From Gallionellaceae bacterium (lineage in GTDB: Bacteria; Pseudomonadota; Gammaproteobacteria; Burkholderiales; Thiobacillaceae), in contig JAQTLN010000019.1 in NCBI GenBank assembly GCA_028714875.1, forward strand, positions 31,105 to 95,104: DNA of 64,000 nucleotides. The letters run 5' to 3'. The number at the start of each line of letters is the position of its first letter. The stretch's first letter is position 1. Positions 9,501-19,619 of this stretch are shown one piece after another. The position numbers and the translations under genes were made by a program. The notes beneath the pieces are model-generated. The model was not told where the DNA came from. It saw nothing but the letters and a program-made list of their open reading frames with translations, and made no database searches.

Positions 9501-10415
9501 TCAGAGGAAACGCATGGACAGGTCCACCGCGCGCAGGTTTTTGGTCAGGCCGCCGATGGAAATGCGGTCCACCCCGGTTTCGGCGATGGCGCGCACCCCT
9601 TCCAGGGTGATGCCGCCGGAGGCTTCCAGTTGCGCCCGCCCGGCACTGAGCTGAACGGCGGCGCGCATCCCGGCGAGGTCGAAGTTGTCGAGCAGGATCA
9701 GCGTCGCGCCCGCCGCCAGGGCCGTGTTCAGTTGTTCCAGGGTTTCCACTTCGATCTGCACGCTGATTTTCTCCCCTCCCCCTGCGGGGGAGGGGCCGGG
9801 GGAGAGGGAACCCGCGCCACTAATTTGGCCAAGCCTGTTCGGAGTGGCGACACCCGCCAGCGCCTGGGCGGCGCTCAGCGCCGGCTCGATTCCTCCCGCC
9901 GCCGCGATGTGGTTTTCCTTGATGAGAATTCCGTCATACAGGCCGATGCGCTGGTTCTCGCCACCGCCGCATTTCACCGCGTATTTCAGCGCCAGACGCA
10001 GGCCGGGCAGGGTTTTCCGCGTGTCGTAAATGCGCGCGCGGGTGTCGGCGATGGCGTCCACATAGCGCCTTGTCTCGCTCGCCACGCCGGACAGGGTTTG
10101 CAGAAAATTCAGGGCCGGCCGTTCGGCGCTGAGCAGCGCCCGCGCCGGGCCGCTGATTTCGCACAGGGTTTGCCCCGCCGTGACGCGCTCGCCATCGCGC
10201 GCCAGCCAGTCGATGCGGATGCCGGCATCGATCGCCATGAAGCAGGCATCGAACCACGCCGTGCCACACAGCACCGCATTTTCGCGCGTGATGACGCGCG
10301 CCCTGGCCTGGCTGTCGGCGGGAATGAGCCGGGCGGTGAGGTCGCCGGCGCCCACGTCTTCCTCAAGCGCGGCGCGGACGTTGGCGGTGATGGCGTCTTG
10401 CGGGGATGGATTCAT
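9501..10415 (-). CDS. nadC: Nicotinate-nucleotide pyrophosphorylase with an in-frame repeat insertion
   Basis: Quinolinate phosphoribosyltransferase of de novo NAD synthesis. Diagnostic segments are LNFLQTLSGVA, TRKTLPGLRLALKYAV (PRPP/quinolinate-binding Arg and Lys), GGGENQRIGLYD, KENHI and LILLDNF. The ATG at 10415 (MNPSPQDAI) fits the family start; an ATG at 10424 is also possible. Between AAQALAG and VQIEVETLEQ there are about 30 extra residues, including GSLSPGPSPAGGGEK, that are encoded by a type B palindromic repeat. The reading frame is kept open and the rest of the protein is intact, giving 304 instead of about 275 residues. The extra loop probably lies on the surface next to the barrel strand VEVET. 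Confidence 0.94.
   Translation of the reverse strand: MNPSPQDAITANVRAALEEDVGAGDLTARLIPADSQARARVITRENAVLCGTAWFDACFMAIDAGIRIDWLARDGERVTAGQTLCEISGPARALLSAERPALNFLQTLSGVASETRRYVDAIADTRARIYDTRKTLPGLRLALKYAVKCGGGENQRIGLYDGILIKENHIAAAGGIEPALSAAQALAGVATPNRLGQISGAGSLSPGPSPAGGGEKISVQIEVETLEQLNTALAAGATLILLDNFDLAGMRAAVQLSAGRAQLEASGGITLEGVRAIAETGVDRISIGGLTKNLRAVDLSMRFL
9765..9854. repeat. Type B palindromic repeat inserted inside nadC
   Basis: The core CTCCCCTCCCCCTGCGGGGG at 9771-9790 plus AGGGGCCGGGGGAGAGGGAA at 9791-9810 matches one arm of the type B elements in the nif operon (27.0, 27.6, 29.3 and 31.0 kb). The flanks to about 9765 and 9854 encode residues absent from normal NadC and mark the approximate insertion limits. 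Confidence 0.8.
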
Positions 10416-10557
10416 GCTGGGCATCGTTGCTCGGCCGCCAGGGGCGGGGCGCCTATCTATATAGCGGGTCGGGCAGCATTGTAGGGGGGCTGATTACGGC
10501 TGTCATAACTCCCTCCATCGGCGCCGCAAACACCAGAAAAGAAATCCTGGCGGCGGG

Positions 10558-10587
10558 TTGCTTCCCGCGTGGCTTCGCCACTAGAAT
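10558..10587 (+). promoter_or_regulatory. Sigma-70 promoter of tRNA-Val(GAC)
   Basis: -35 TTGCTT at 10558-10563 and -10 TAGAAT at 10582-10587, 18 nt apart, ending 13 nt before the tRNA. Confidence 0.55.
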
Positions 10588-10600
10588 GCGCCCCGACCTT

Positions 10601-10677
10601 AGGCGCGTAGCTCAGCTGGTTAGAGCACCACCTTGACATGGTGGGGGTCGTTGGTTCGAGTCCAATCGCGCCTACCA
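10601..10677 (+). tRNA. tRNA-Val (anticodon GAC)
   Basis: A 77-nt cloverleaf with acceptor AGGCGCG pairing with CGCGCCT, D-arm GCTCAGCTGGTTAGAGC, anticodon stem CCACC/GGTGG with loop TTGACAT (GAC at 10635-10637), T-arm GGTTCGAGTCC and an encoded CCA at 10675-10677. It precedes the thrS operon. Confidence 0.97.
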
Positions 10678-10710
10678 ACACAGCAGAAGCCCTCTCCCGG
10701 GGCTTTGAAG

Positions 10711-10734
10711 AAAGCCCCTTCGAGGGCTTTTTTC
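10711..10734 (+). terminator. Rho-independent terminator after tRNA-Val
   Basis: Stem AAAGCCC/GGGCTTT with loop CTTCGA and a following T-run ending at 10733. Confidence 0.75.
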
Positions 10735-10753
10735 GTTTCCGAAGGTGGCTGAT

Positions 10754-12649
10754 ATGCCTGTGATTCGTCTTCCCGATGGTTCTGAACGTGTTTTCGAGGC
10801 GCCGGTGACGGTGGCCGAGGTGGCCGCCAGTATCGGCGCCGGCCTGGCCCGCGCGGCGCTGGCCGGCAAAGTGGACGGCCAGTTGGTTGACACCTCGTTC
10901 CGCATCGACCGTGACGCCAACCTCGCCATCGTCACCGACAAGGATGCCGACGGCGTCGACCTGATCCGCCATTCCACCGCCCATCTTCTGGCCTTCGCCG
11001 TGAAGCAACTGTTCCCGGACGCCCAGGTGACTATCGGCCCGGTGATCGAGGACGGCTTCTTTTACGACTTCTCCTATAAGCGCCCCTTTACCCTGGAAGA
11101 CTTGGCGGCGATCGAGAAGCGCATGGGCGAGATCGCGAAGAAAGACATCCCGGTGTCGCGCGAGGAATGGGACCGCGACCAGGCGGTGGCTTTCTTCGAG
11201 TCCATCGGCGAGCACTACAAGGCCGAGATCATTTCTTCGATTCCCGCCGGCCAGACCATTTCCCTGTACCGCGAGGGCGATTTCGTCGACCTCTGCCGTG
11301 GCCCGCACGTGCCGTCCACCGGCAAGCTCAAGGTGTTCAAGCTGATGAAGCTGGCCGGCGCCTACTGGCGCGGCGACTCGAAGAACGAGATGTTGCAGCG
11401 TGTCTACGGTACCGCCTGGGGCAACAAGGACGACCTCGCCGCTTACCTGCATCGTCTGGAAGAGGCGGAGAAGCGCGATCACCGTCGCCTGGGCAAGCAG
11501 CTCAATCTGTTCCACTTGCAGGAAGAGTCGCCGGGCATGGTGTTCTGGCACCCACACGGCTGGGTGCTGTGGCAGGAAATCGAACAGTACATGCGCCGCA
11601 AGTTCATTGAGCACGGCTATCAGGAAGTGAAGACGCCGACGATCATGGACAAGTCGCTGTGGGAGAAATCCGGCCACTGGGAAAACTACCGGGAGCAGAT
11701 GTTCACCACCGCGTCGGAAAACCGCGATTACGCGGTGAAGCCGATGAACTGCCCGGGCCATGTGCAGATTTTCAACCACGGCCTGCATTCCTATCGTGAC
11801 CTGCCCATGCGCCTGGCGGAGTTCGGCTCCTGCCATCGCAACGAGCCTTCCGGCGCGCTGCACGGCCTGATGCGGGTGCGTGCCTTCACCCAGGACGATG
11901 CCCACATCTTCTGTAGCGAGGCGCAGATCCAGCCCGAGGTGTCGGATTTCATCAAGATGCTGCAAGCGGTGTATGCCGATTTCGGCTTCAGCGATGTGCT
12001 GGTGAAACTGTCCACCCGTCCGGACAAGCGCGTCGGTTCCGACGAATCCTGGGACAAGGCGGAAGCCGGTCTGGCCGCCGCGCTGGAGCAGAACGGCCTG
12101 GCCTTCGACCTGCAACCGGGCGAGGGCGCCTTCTACGGCCCCAAGATCGAATTCACCCTGAAGGATTCGCTCGGCCGCCTCTGGCAGGTCGGCACCATCC
12201 AGCTCGACTTCAATTTGCCGGTGCGCCTGGGCGCCGAGTTCGTCGATGAAGACAACACGCGCAAGCCGCCGGTGATGTTGCATCGCGCGATTCTCGGTTC
12301 GATGGAGCGCTTCATCGGCATCCTGATCGAGCATTACGCCGGCAACTTCCCGGTCTGGCTGTCTCCGGTGCAGGTGGTGGTCATGAACATCACCGACAAC
12401 CAGGCGGAATATGCCGCTGAAATCGTGCAAAACCTTAAAAAACAAGGTGTCCGCGCGGTTTCTGACTTGAGAAACGAGAAGATCACCTATAAAATCCGCG
12501 AGCACTCCATGCAGCGCGTCCCCTACCAGATCATCGTTGGCGATAAAGAACGCCAGGAAAACAAGGTTTCGGTACGCAAGCGCGGTGGCGAGGAACTTGG
12601 TCAGATGGACCTGGAAACTTTCCTTGGCAAGCTGCTCGAGAGTGAGTGA
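10754..12649 (+). CDS. thrS: Threonyl-tRNA synthetase
   Basis: Class II aminoacyl-tRNA synthetase, 631 residues, the usual length. An N-terminal TGS domain ([20 protein letters not shown]) is followed by the editing domain with [11 protein letters not shown] and the C-H motif near RGPHVPSTG. The catalytic core has class II motif 2 [20 protein letters not shown] and zinc ligands in KPMNCPGHV. The C-terminal anticodon-binding domain begins near residue 535. The ATG at 10754 with GAAGGTGG 6 nt before it is chosen over a GTG at 10745. It heads the thrS-infC-rpmI-rplT-pheS-pheT-ihfA-merR operon. A strong terminator hairpin directly after the stop separates it in part from infC. Confidence 0.98.
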   Translation: MPVIRLPDGSERVFEAPVTVAEVAASIGAGLARAALAGKVDGQLVDTSFRIDRDANLAIVTDKDADGVDLIRHSTAHLLAFAVKQLFPDAQVTIGPVIEDGFFYDFSYKRPFTLEDLAAIEKRMGEIAKKDIPVSREEWDRDQAVAFFESIGEHYKAEIISSIPAGQTISLYREGDFVDLCRGPHVPSTGKLKVFKLMKLAGAYWRGDSKNEMLQRVYGTAWGNKDDLAAYLHRLEEAEKRDHRRLGKQLNLFHLQEESPGMVFWHPHGWVLWQEIEQYMRRKFIEHGYQEVKTPTIMDKSLWEKSGHWENYREQMFTTASENRDYAVKPMNCPGHVQIFNHGLHSYRDLPMRLAEFGSCHRNEPSGALHGLMRVRAFTQDDAHIFCSEAQIQPEVSDFIKMLQAVYADFGFSDVLVKLSTRPDKRVGSDESWDKAEAGLAAALEQNGLAFDLQPGEGAFYGPKIEFTLKDSLGRLWQVGTIQLDFNLPVRLGAEFVDEDNTRKPPVMLHRAILGSMERFIGILIEHYAGNFPVWLSPVQVVVMNITDNQAEYAAEIVQNLKKQGVRAVSDLRNEKITYKIREHSMQRVPYQIIVGDKERQENKVSVRKRGGEELGQMDLETFLGKLLESE

Positions 12650-12656
12650 ATAACCT

Positions 12657-12694
12657 GAGGAGCCGATGCAACTGATCGGCTCCTCGCTTTTTTT
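12657..12694 (+). terminator. Terminator or attenuator between thrS and infC
   Basis: An 11-bp perfect stem, GAGGAGCCGAT (12657-12667) with ATCGGCTCCTC (12675-12685), a 7-nt loop and a T-run at 12688-12694. It ends exactly where the infC Shine-Dalgarno sequence begins. Either most thrS transcripts end here and infC is fed by readthrough or an internal promoter, or the hairpin is conditionally read through. Confidence 0.85.
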
Positions 12695-12707
12695 AAAGGG
12701 GCTTGAA

Positions 12708-13226
12708 ATAGCACAGGATAAAGAACCCCGGATCAACGGCGAAATTGATGTGTCGCCGATCCGATTGGTGGGTGTGGAGAGCGAGCAGCTGGGTATCGTC
12801 AGTCTGCGTGAAGCGTTGGCAATGGCCGAAACGGCCGAGCTGGATCTGGTGGAGATCGCGCCGCAAGCGCAGCCTCCGGTTTGCCGAATCATGGATTACG
12901 GCAAATTCAAGTACCAGGAAAGCAAGAAGCAGCACGAGGCCAAGCTCAAGCAGAAGCAGATCCAGATCAAGGAAGTGAAGTTTCGTCCGGCAACCGACGA
13001 CAACGACTATCAGGTCAAGCTACGCAACCTGATCCGTTTTCTCGGCGAGGGCGACAAAGCCAAGGTCACGCTGCGCTTCCGTGGCCGGGAAATGGCCCAC
13101 CAGGAGTTCGGTCTTGATTTGCTCAAGCGCGTGGAAGCCGACCTGACCGAGCATGGCGTGGTCGAGCAGTTTCCCAAGATGGAAGGGCGCCAGATGATCA
13201 TGGTGCTGGCCCCCAAGAAGAAGTAA
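12708..13226 (+). CDS. infC: Translation initiation factor IF-3 with a probable ATA start codon
   Basis: IF3 of 172 residues; it binds the 30S subunit and monitors initiation-codon pairing. The N-domain runs from [21 protein letters not shown] to [12 protein letters not shown], the basic linker is [15 protein letters not shown], and the C-domain begins near EVKFRP with [13 protein letters not shown] at the end. The only in-frame ATG upstream (12666) lies in the loop of the terminator hairpin. The codon just before AQDKE is ATA (12708-12710), preceded by AAAGGGG at 12695-12701 with 6-nt spacing. Non-canonical starts (AUU in E. coli) are a hallmark of infC and underlie its autoregulation, so ATA here is credible. 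Confidence 0.93.
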   Translation: MAQDKEPRINGEIDVSPIRLVGVESEQLGIVSLREALAMAETAELDLVEIAPQAQPPVCRIMDYGKFKYQESKKQHEAKLKQKQIQIKEVKFRPATDDNDYQVKLRNLIRFLGEGDKAKVTLRFRGREMAHQEFGLDLLKRVEADLTEHGVVEQFPKMEGRQMIMVLAPKKK

Positions 13227-13247
13227 ACCGATTTTGTTGTGACGAGG

Positions 13248-13277
13248 CGGCACGGGTCTCGTAAATCCACCGTGCCG
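13248..13277 (+). promoter_or_regulatory. Intercistronic hairpin before rpmI
   Basis: Stem CGGCACGG/CCGTGCCG with a 14-nt loop in the 122-nt infC-rpmI gap. L20 autoregulates rpmI-rplT through structures in this gap in E. coli; whether this hairpin does so is inference. Confidence 0.4.
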
Positions 13278-13348
13278 ACAAGTGCTGTTCGGCTGTTCAA
13301 GTGCTCCCGGTGGGGGCCGCCAGATGGCATCGAATAAATGGAGCAATC

Positions 13349-13546
13349 ATGCCCAAGATGAAGTCCAAGAGCGGGGCCGCAAAGCGCTTCCGCGTGCGGG
13401 GCAACGGCACTCTCAAGCGCTCGTCCGCCTATATGCGCCACATCCTGACCAAGAAAACCACCAAGCGTAAGCGTCAATTGCGTGGTATGTCCGATGTCAA
13501 CGCGTCGGATGTCGGTCACGTTCGCGCCATGTTGCCCTACGCATAA
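13349..13546 (+). CDS. rpmI: 50S ribosomal protein L35
   Basis: A 65-residue, highly basic ribosomal protein: [20 protein letters not shown], then [14 protein letters not shown] near the C-terminus, all typical of L35. The start is ATG 13349, preceded by TGGAG at 13339-13343; longer upstream frames (from 13301) are not L35-like. It is followed 12 nt later by rplT with AAGGAG between them, so the two are translated from one message, as in other proteobacteria. Confidence 0.97.
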   Translation: MPKMKSKSGAAKRFRVRGNGTLKRSSAYMRHILTKKTTKRKRQLRGMSDVNASDVGHVRAMLPYA

Positions 13547-13558
13547 AGGAGAAAAGAC

Positions 13559-13924
13559 ATGCCCCGAGTTAAACGTGGTGTAACCGCGCACGCCAGTCAC
13601 AAGAAGGTCCTGGAAGCCGCCAAAGGCTACCGCGGCCGCCGCAAGAACGTATTCCGCGTCGCCAACGAAGCGGTGATGAAGGCCGGTCAGTATGCCTACC
13701 GTGACCGTCGTCAGAAAAAACGCCAATTCCGCGCCCTGTGGGTTGCCCGTATCAACGCCGCCGTGCGTAGCCTCGGCATGGACATGACGTACAGCGTGTT
13801 CATGCACGGCCTGAAGAAAGCCGGCATCGAGATCGACCGCAAGGTTCTCTCCGATATGGCTATCGTCGACCAGCCCGCGTTCGCCAAGATTGCCGAGCAG
13901 GCCAAGGCCAGCCTGGGGGCGTAA
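13559..13924 (+). CDS. rplT: 50S ribosomal protein L20
   Basis: 121-residue assembly protein of the large subunit: [20 protein letters not shown], then [28 protein letters not shown] and the C-terminal globular part ([18 protein letters not shown]). The length and all conserved segments are typical. The RBS AAAGGAG lies 8 nt before ATG 13559. In E. coli L20 represses translation of its own operon. A T-rich terminator follows, so pheST may be transcribed partly independently. Confidence 0.98.
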   Translation: MPRVKRGVTAHASHKKVLEAAKGYRGRRKNVFRVANEAVMKAGQYAYRDRRQKKRQFRALWVARINAAVRSLGMDMTYSVFMHGLKKAGIEIDRKVLSDMAIVDQPAFAKIAEQAKASLGA

Positions 13925-13945
13925 GTTATTTTGTCCCCAGCATGA

Positions 13946-15013
<1,068 letters not shown>

Positions 15014-15028
15014 ACCATGATTGCCCTT

Positions 15029-15080
15029 CGTAGGCGCGCCGCTTGCGGCGCGAACATCGGCCCGCAAGCGGGCCCCCTAC
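15029..15080. repeat. GTAG-type palindromic repeat between pheS and pheT
   Basis: GTAGGCGCGCCGCTTGCGGC at 15030 and the partner CCCGCAAGCGGGCCCCCTAC ending at 15080 form hairpins with a GTAG foot, inside the pheS-pheT intergenic gap. Confidence 0.65.
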
Positions 15081-15100
15081 TTCTCTGAGAAGACATCGTT

Positions 15101-17458
15101 ATGCAATTCTCCGAAGCCTGGCTGCGTAGCCTCGTCAATCCCGCCCTGAACACCCAGGAACTCGGCCATCTGCTGACCATGGCCGGCCTGGAAGTGGAAG
15201 CTCTCGAACCCGTCGCGCCCGCGTTCGAGCAAGTCGTGGTCGCGGAAATCCTCAGCGCCGAAAAACACCCCAACGCCGACCGCCTCCAGGTCTGTCAGGT
15301 GAATGTCGGTGAGGCGCAACCATTGACCATCGTCTGCGGTGCCCCCAATGCCCGCGCCGGGATGAAGACCGCCTGTGCTCTGGTCGGCGCGGTGCTCCCC
15401 GGTGATTTCCAGATCAAGCAGGCCAAGGTGCGTGACGTGGCTTCGTTCGGCATGCTCTGTTCCAGCAAGGAACTGGGCATCGCGGGTGATGCCGCCGGCA
15501 TCATGGAACTGCCCGCCACCGCCACGGTCGGCCAGCCGCTGCGGCAATGGCTGAACCTGGACGACCACCTGATCACCCTCAAACTCACGCCCAACCGGGG
15601 TGATTGCCTGTCCCTGAACGGCATCGCCCGCGAAGTGGCGGCGCTGGCGGCTGTGCCTTTTACTCCGGTGGATAGCGCGCCGGTTGCCGCTGCCTGTGAT
15701 GCCACTTTCCCGATCGGCATCGCCGCCGAGGCCGCCTGCCCGCGCTATTGCGGTCGCGTGATACGCGGCATCGATGCCGGCGCCGTGAGTCCCGCCTGGA
15801 TGGTCGAGCGACTGGAACGCTCCGGCCTGCGCGCCATTCATCCGGTGGTGGACGTGACCAATTATGTGCTACTGGAACTAGGCCAACCCATGCACGGCTT
15901 CGACCTCGCCTTGCTGCGAGGCGGCATCCAGGTGCGCATGGCTCGGGTGGGGGAGCCGCTCGCGCTGCTCAACGAACAGAGCATCACGCTGTCGGAAGAC
16001 ACCCTGGCTATCGCCGACGATTCCGGCGCGCTGGCCCTGGCCGGCATCATGGGCGGCGCCGCCAGCGCGGTGTCCGCGTCCAGCACGGACATCTTCCTGG
16101 AAGCCGCGCATTTCGATCCCGACGCCATCGCCGGCCGCGCTCGCCGTTACGGCCTCTCCACCGACTCCTCGCACCGTTTCGAGCGCGGTGTCGATCCCGA
16201 ACTGCCACGCCTGGCGATGGAGCGCGCCACCCGTCTGATTCTGGACATCTGCGGCGGCGAGTGCGGCCCGATCAGCGAGGTAGGTCACGGCGTGGCGGCG
16301 CGCGCGCCCATCGCCTTCCGTCCGGCGCGCGTGCGCCGTCTGCTTGGTTTTGACCTGGCCGATGCCACCATGCGCGACATCCTGCAACGCCTGGATTTGC
16401 GTGTCGCGGGTGAAGGCGAGACCTGGACTGTCACGGCGCCCAGCCACCGTTTCGACATCACCGGCGAAGTCGATCTGATCGAGGAAATCGCCCGCGTCCA
16501 CGGCTACGACGCGATTCCCGTGGTGGCGCCGCGTGGCCAGGCCAGCCTATTGCCGGCGGAGGAGGGCAAGCGTTCTCCGCTTGATCTAAAAAAACTCATG
16601 GTGGCCAGGGGTTACCAGGAAATCATCACCTACAGCTTCATTTCCCAAGAACTGGATCAGGATTTTCGCGCCACTGGCGCCGCGCTGCCCCTGCTCAACC
16701 CCATCGCCAGCCAGATGGGCGTGATGCGCGGTAGTCTCATGGGCGGCCTCATGCAGGCGCTCAAGCACAACCTCAACCACGGCCAGGAGCGTCTGCGCCT
16801 GTTCGAAATCGGTCGCGCCTTCCTCAGCGCCGAGGCCGACGCGCAGCCCCGCCACGCCGCTGGCCTGGCTTATGGCGCCGCGCGCGCCGAGCAATGGGGC
16901 GAGCCGACCCGTGGCGTCGACTTTTTCGACGTCAAGGCCGATGTCGAAGCCCTGGTGCATCCGCTGCCGGTGGCTTTCGCGCCGGCCGAGCATCCCGCCC
17001 TGCACCCCGGCCAGTGCGCGCGTATCAGCCTCGAAGGTGTGGCGGTCGGCTGGCTCGGCACACTGCATCCGCGTCTGGTACTGAGCCACGGCCTCGCCCG
17101 TGCGCCGATCCTGTTCGAACTGGATCTGTCCGCATTGCTCACGGGCGAGGCGCCGCGCTATCAAGGCGTGCCGCGCCTGCCGGCGGTGCGTCGCGACATC
17201 GCCGTCGTGGTGGACGAAAAACAGCCGCTCGCGACCCTGTTGAGCACCGTGCGCGCCGCCATGCCGGCCCTTATTTCAGATTTTTCCTTGTTCGACGTAT
17301 ACCAGGGTCAGGGCGTTGAGCAAGGTAAAAAGAGCCTTGCTTTCAAGATGTTGTTACAACATACTCAGAAAACGCTTACAGAATCCGAGATCGAATCGGC
17401 CGTGCAGGAAGTCGTCGGCATCTTGAATGATCAATTCAATGCCAGCCTGCGCAGGTGA
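15101..17458 (+). CDS. pheT: Phenylalanyl-tRNA synthetase beta chain
   Basis: 785-residue structural and editing subunit. Domain order: N-terminal and EMAP/tRNA-binding fold ([33 protein letters not shown]), B3/4 editing domain ([11 protein letters not shown]...[17 protein letters not shown]), B5 domain ([19 protein letters not shown]), catalytic-like core and the C-terminal FDX-ACB anticodon domain ([19 protein letters not shown]...LFDVYQG). The ATG at 15101 follows GAGAAG. Separated from pheS by a palindromic repeat, and it ends 14 nt before ihfA. All expected domains are present. Confidence 0.98.
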   Translation: MQFSEAWLRSLVNPALNTQELGHLLTMAGLEVEALEPVAPAFEQVVVAEILSAEKHPNADRLQVCQVNVGEAQPLTIVCGAPNARAGMKTACALVGAVLPGDFQIKQAKVRDVASFGMLCSSKELGIAGDAAGIMELPATATVGQPLRQWLNLDDHLITLKLTPNRGDCLSLNGIAREVAALAAVPFTPVDSAPVAAACDATFPIGIAAEAACPRYCGRVIRGIDAGAVSPAWMVERLERSGLRAIHPVVDVTNYVLLELGQPMHGFDLALLRGGIQVRMARVGEPLALLNEQSITLSEDTLAIADDSGALALAGIMGGAASAVSASSTDIFLEAAHFDPDAIAGRARRYGLSTDSSHRFERGVDPELPRLAMERATRLILDICGGECGPISEVGHGVAARAPIAFRPARVRRLLGFDLADATMRDILQRLDLRVAGEGETWTVTAPSHRFDITGEVDLIEEIARVHGYDAIPVVAPRGQASLLPAEEGKRSPLDLKKLMVARGYQEIITYSFISQELDQDFRATGAALPLLNPIASQMGVMRGSLMGGLMQALKHNLNHGQERLRLFEIGRAFLSAEADAQPRHAAGLAYGAARAEQWGEPTRGVDFFDVKADVEALVHPLPVAFAPAEHPALHPGQCARISLEGVAVGWLGTLHPRLVLSHGLARAPILFELDLSALLTGEAPRYQGVPRLPAVRRDIAVVVDEKQPLATLLSTVRAAMPALISDFSLFDVYQGQGVEQGKKSLAFKMLLQHTQKTLTESEIESAVQEVVGILNDQFNASLRR

Positions 17459-17472
17459 TGGAGATAAACCGC

Positions 17473-17787
17473 ATGACCCTCACAAAAGCTGAACTCGCCA
17501 ACCTGCTGTTCGAAAAGGTCGGCCTCAACAAACGCGAGGCCAAGGAGATGGTGGAAACCTTCTTCGAGGAAGTGCGTACCGCCCTGGAGAAGGGCGACAG
17601 CGTCAAACTTTCCGGTTTCGGCAACTTCCAGTTGCGTGAAAAGCCGCAGCGCCCAGGGCGCAATCCCAAGACCGGCGAAGAAATGCCGATCACAGCCCGG
17701 CGTGTGGTGACCTTCCACGCCAGCCAGAAGCTGAAAGCGATGGTGGAGGAGGCGGCGGCCAATGTCGGAACATCTGCCCAGTTCTGA
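17473..17787 (+). CDS. ihfA: Integration host factor alpha subunit
   Basis: 104-residue DNA-bending HU/IHF family protein: [40 protein letters not shown], the minor-groove arm region [20 protein letters not shown] and TFHASQKLK. The ATG at 17473 with GGAGA 8 nt before it matches IHF-alpha starts better than the ATG overlapping the pheT stop. IHF is directly relevant here because IHF consensus sites lie between the NifA sites and sigma-54 promoters of nifH, lrv and rnfA in the same window. It overlaps the next gene by 26 nt. Confidence 0.97.
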   Translation: MTLTKAELANLLFEKVGLNKREAKEMVETFFEEVRTALEKGDSVKLSGFGNFQLREKPQRPGRNPKTGEEMPITARRVVTFHASQKLKAMVEEAAANVGTSAQF

Positions 17788-18139
17788 ACTGCCGCCCATT
17801 CCGACGAAACGCTACTTCACCATCGGCGAGGTGAGCGAGCTGTGCGGCGTCAAGCCGCACGTGCTGCGTTACTGGGAGCAGGAATTTACCCAGCTGAAGC
17901 CGGTCAAGCGGCGCGGCAATCGGCGTTACTACCAGCATCACGAAGTCATGCTGATTCGCCACATCCGCGAATTGCTGTATGAGCAGGGCTTCACCATCAG
18001 CGGGGCGCGCAACCGGCTCAGTAGCGAGGAAGAACCCGAGGTCATCGTGGTCGGCGACGCTCCGGAACCGGGCGAGCCCGTGGACCTGGGCGCCATCAAG
18101 CGCGAGCTGGCCGAGATCATCGAACTGCTGCGCACTTGA
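17762..18139 (+). CDS. MerR-family transcriptional regulator
   Basis: 125-residue MerR protein: the winged helix starts at [21 protein letters not shown] (residues about 20-40), continues with [21 protein letters not shown] and a coiled region ending in [10 protein letters not shown]. It lacks the Cys ligands of metal-sensing MerR proteins. Its start lies inside ihfA (26-nt overlap), the arrangement conserved after ihfA in many beta- and gammaproteobacteria; targets of this orthologue group are not established. It is the last gene of the translation operon. Confidence 0.92.
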   Translation: MSEHLPSSELPPIPTKRYFTIGEVSELCGVKPHVLRYWEQEFTQLKPVKRRGNRRYYQHHEVMLIRHIRELLYEQGFTISGARNRLSSEEEPEVIVVGDAPEPGEPVDLGAIKRELAEIIELLRT

Positions 18140-18170
18140 GATGCTCCTCGGCCTTTGACCGCCGCGCGCC

Positions 18171-19619
18171 ATGGGCCAGGAAATCGCACGCTCCCACTTC
18201 AGCGAGGCCGATTTCCAGCGCTTTCATGGCCAACTCAGGGATGAAACCGACGCGCTGACGCGCGACTGTGCCGCCGGTCGCTTTTCCGATCCGCGTTTTG
18301 TCGTTGGTTTTGAGCTGGAAGCCTGGCTGATCGACCATGCCGGCTTCCCCAATCCGGTCAACACTGCCTTGCTGGAACGCCTGCACGACCCCCTGGTGGT
18401 GCCCGAGTTGTCCCGCTTCAATATCGAACTGAACGGCCCACCCGCGTCAATGCGCTCCGGCGTATTGAACGCGCTCGAACAAGGACTCACCGGCACCTGG
18501 AACAAATGCCAGGCAACGGCGCACGGCATGGATGCCGCGCTGGTCATGATCGGCATCCTGCCCAATATCCGCGCCGACGACCTGACCCTGGCCAACATGT
18601 CGGCCATGAAGCGCTACCGCGTGCTCAACGAGCAGGTGCTCAAGCAGCGCCAGGGGGCCGCGCTGCACATCCACATCCAGGGCGAGGAAAGCCTGGAAAG
18701 TCATCTGCCGGACGTGATGCTGGAAGCGGCGACCACGTCGTTCCAGGTTCACCTGCAAGTGCCATTCGCGCGCGCCGCGCGCTATTACAACGCCGCGCTC
18801 ATAGCCTGCGCGCCGCTCATGGCCGCAAGCGGCAATTCTCCCCTGCTCTTCGGCAAACGCCTCTGGCGCGAGACCCGCATCCCCTTGTTCGAGCAGTCCG
18901 TGGAACTGGGCGGCTATGGCGGCCTCGCCGATCCCGGCGTGCGCCGCGTCAGTTTCGGCCAAGGTTATGTCCTGGGCAGCCTGCTGGAATTGTTTCGCGA
19001 GAACCTGGATTTGTTTCCCGTCCTCCTGCCCATGCCTCTGGATGAACCGGCCGAACGCTATCCACATCTGCGCCAACACAACGGTTCCATTTGGCGCTGG
19101 GTGCGGCCGTTGGTTGGTTTCGACGAGACCGGCCAGGCGCATGTGCGTCTGGAACAGCGCATATTCCCGAGCGGGCCGACCCTGTTGGACATGGTTGCCA
19201 ACTGCGCCTGTCACTTCGGCCTGAGCCGGGCGCTGGCCGAAGCCTCCGAGGTGCCGGAAACTCGTCTGCCGTTCGCCGCCGCCCGCGCCAACTTCTATGC
19301 CGCCGCCCGCGACGGCCTGGCTGCCAAGCTGCTCTGGCTGGATGGCGAACACTATCCGGCCCGCGATTTCTGGCCGCGCATCGGCCTCCCTCTGGCGGAA
19401 CAGGGACTGCGTGATTTCGGCCTGGAAAGCGTCGAGATCGAGCGTTACCTTGGTATCGTCGAAGCGCGTGTGCGGCGCGGCCAGACCGGCGCGGCGTGGC
19501 AACTGGCCCATCTGGACAAACAGGGAGGCAAAGCCCACGAAGCCGCCGTGGCCGCGATGCTCGCCGATTACCTGGAAAACCAGCGTTCCGGCGCGCCGGT
19601 ACATGAATGGAGCGTGTGA
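18171..19619 (+). CDS. GCS2-type carboxylate-amine ligase (glutamate-cysteine ligase-like)
   Basis: 482-residue protein of the glutamine-synthetase-like GCS2 superfamily. The N-terminal acidic motif GFELEAWLID (about residues 44-53) provides metal-binding Glu residues, as do ELSRFNIELNG near 78-88 and VRLEQRIFPSGPT near 322-334. These enzymes form amide bonds from a carboxylate, an amine and ATP; whether this one makes gamma-glutamylcysteine or another peptide is unknown. The next gene, an M14 amidohydrolase, starts in a TGATG overlap, so the two products are translationally coupled and probably act on the same metabolite. The start at 18171 is the first ATG after the merR stop. Confidence 0.75.
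   Translation: MGQEIARSHFSEADFQRFHGQLRDETDALTRDCAAGRFSDPRFVVGFELEAWLIDHAGFPNPVNTALLERLHDPLVVPELSRFNIELNGPPASMRSGVLNALEQGLTGTWNKCQATAHGMDAALVMIGILPNIRADDLTLANMSAMKRYRVLNEQVLKQRQGAALHIHIQGEESLESHLPDVMLEAATTSFQVHLQVPFARAARYYNAALIACAPLMAASGNSPLLFGKRLWRETRIPLFEQSVELGGYGGLADPGVRRVSFGQGYVLGSLLELFRENLDLFPVLLPMPLDEPAERYPHLRQHNGSIWRWVRPLVGFDETGQAHVRLEQRIFPSGPTLLDMVANCACHFGLSRALAEASEVPETRLPFAAARANFYAAARDGLAAKLLWLDGEHYPARDFWPRIGLPLAEQGLRDFGLESVEIERYLGIVEARVRRGQTGAAWQLAHLDKQGGKAHEAAVAAMLADYLENQRSGAPVHEWSV

Noticed and set aside
12666..12707. ATG at 12666 as the infC start
   Set aside because: It lies in the loop of a terminator hairpin, has no ribosome-binding site and adds residues absent from IF3.
10457..12892. 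Very long open frame (811 codons) on the minus strand opposite thrS
   Set aside because: GC-rich antisense shadow of an unmistakable thrS; the translation has no family signature and runs through the tRNA and a terminator.
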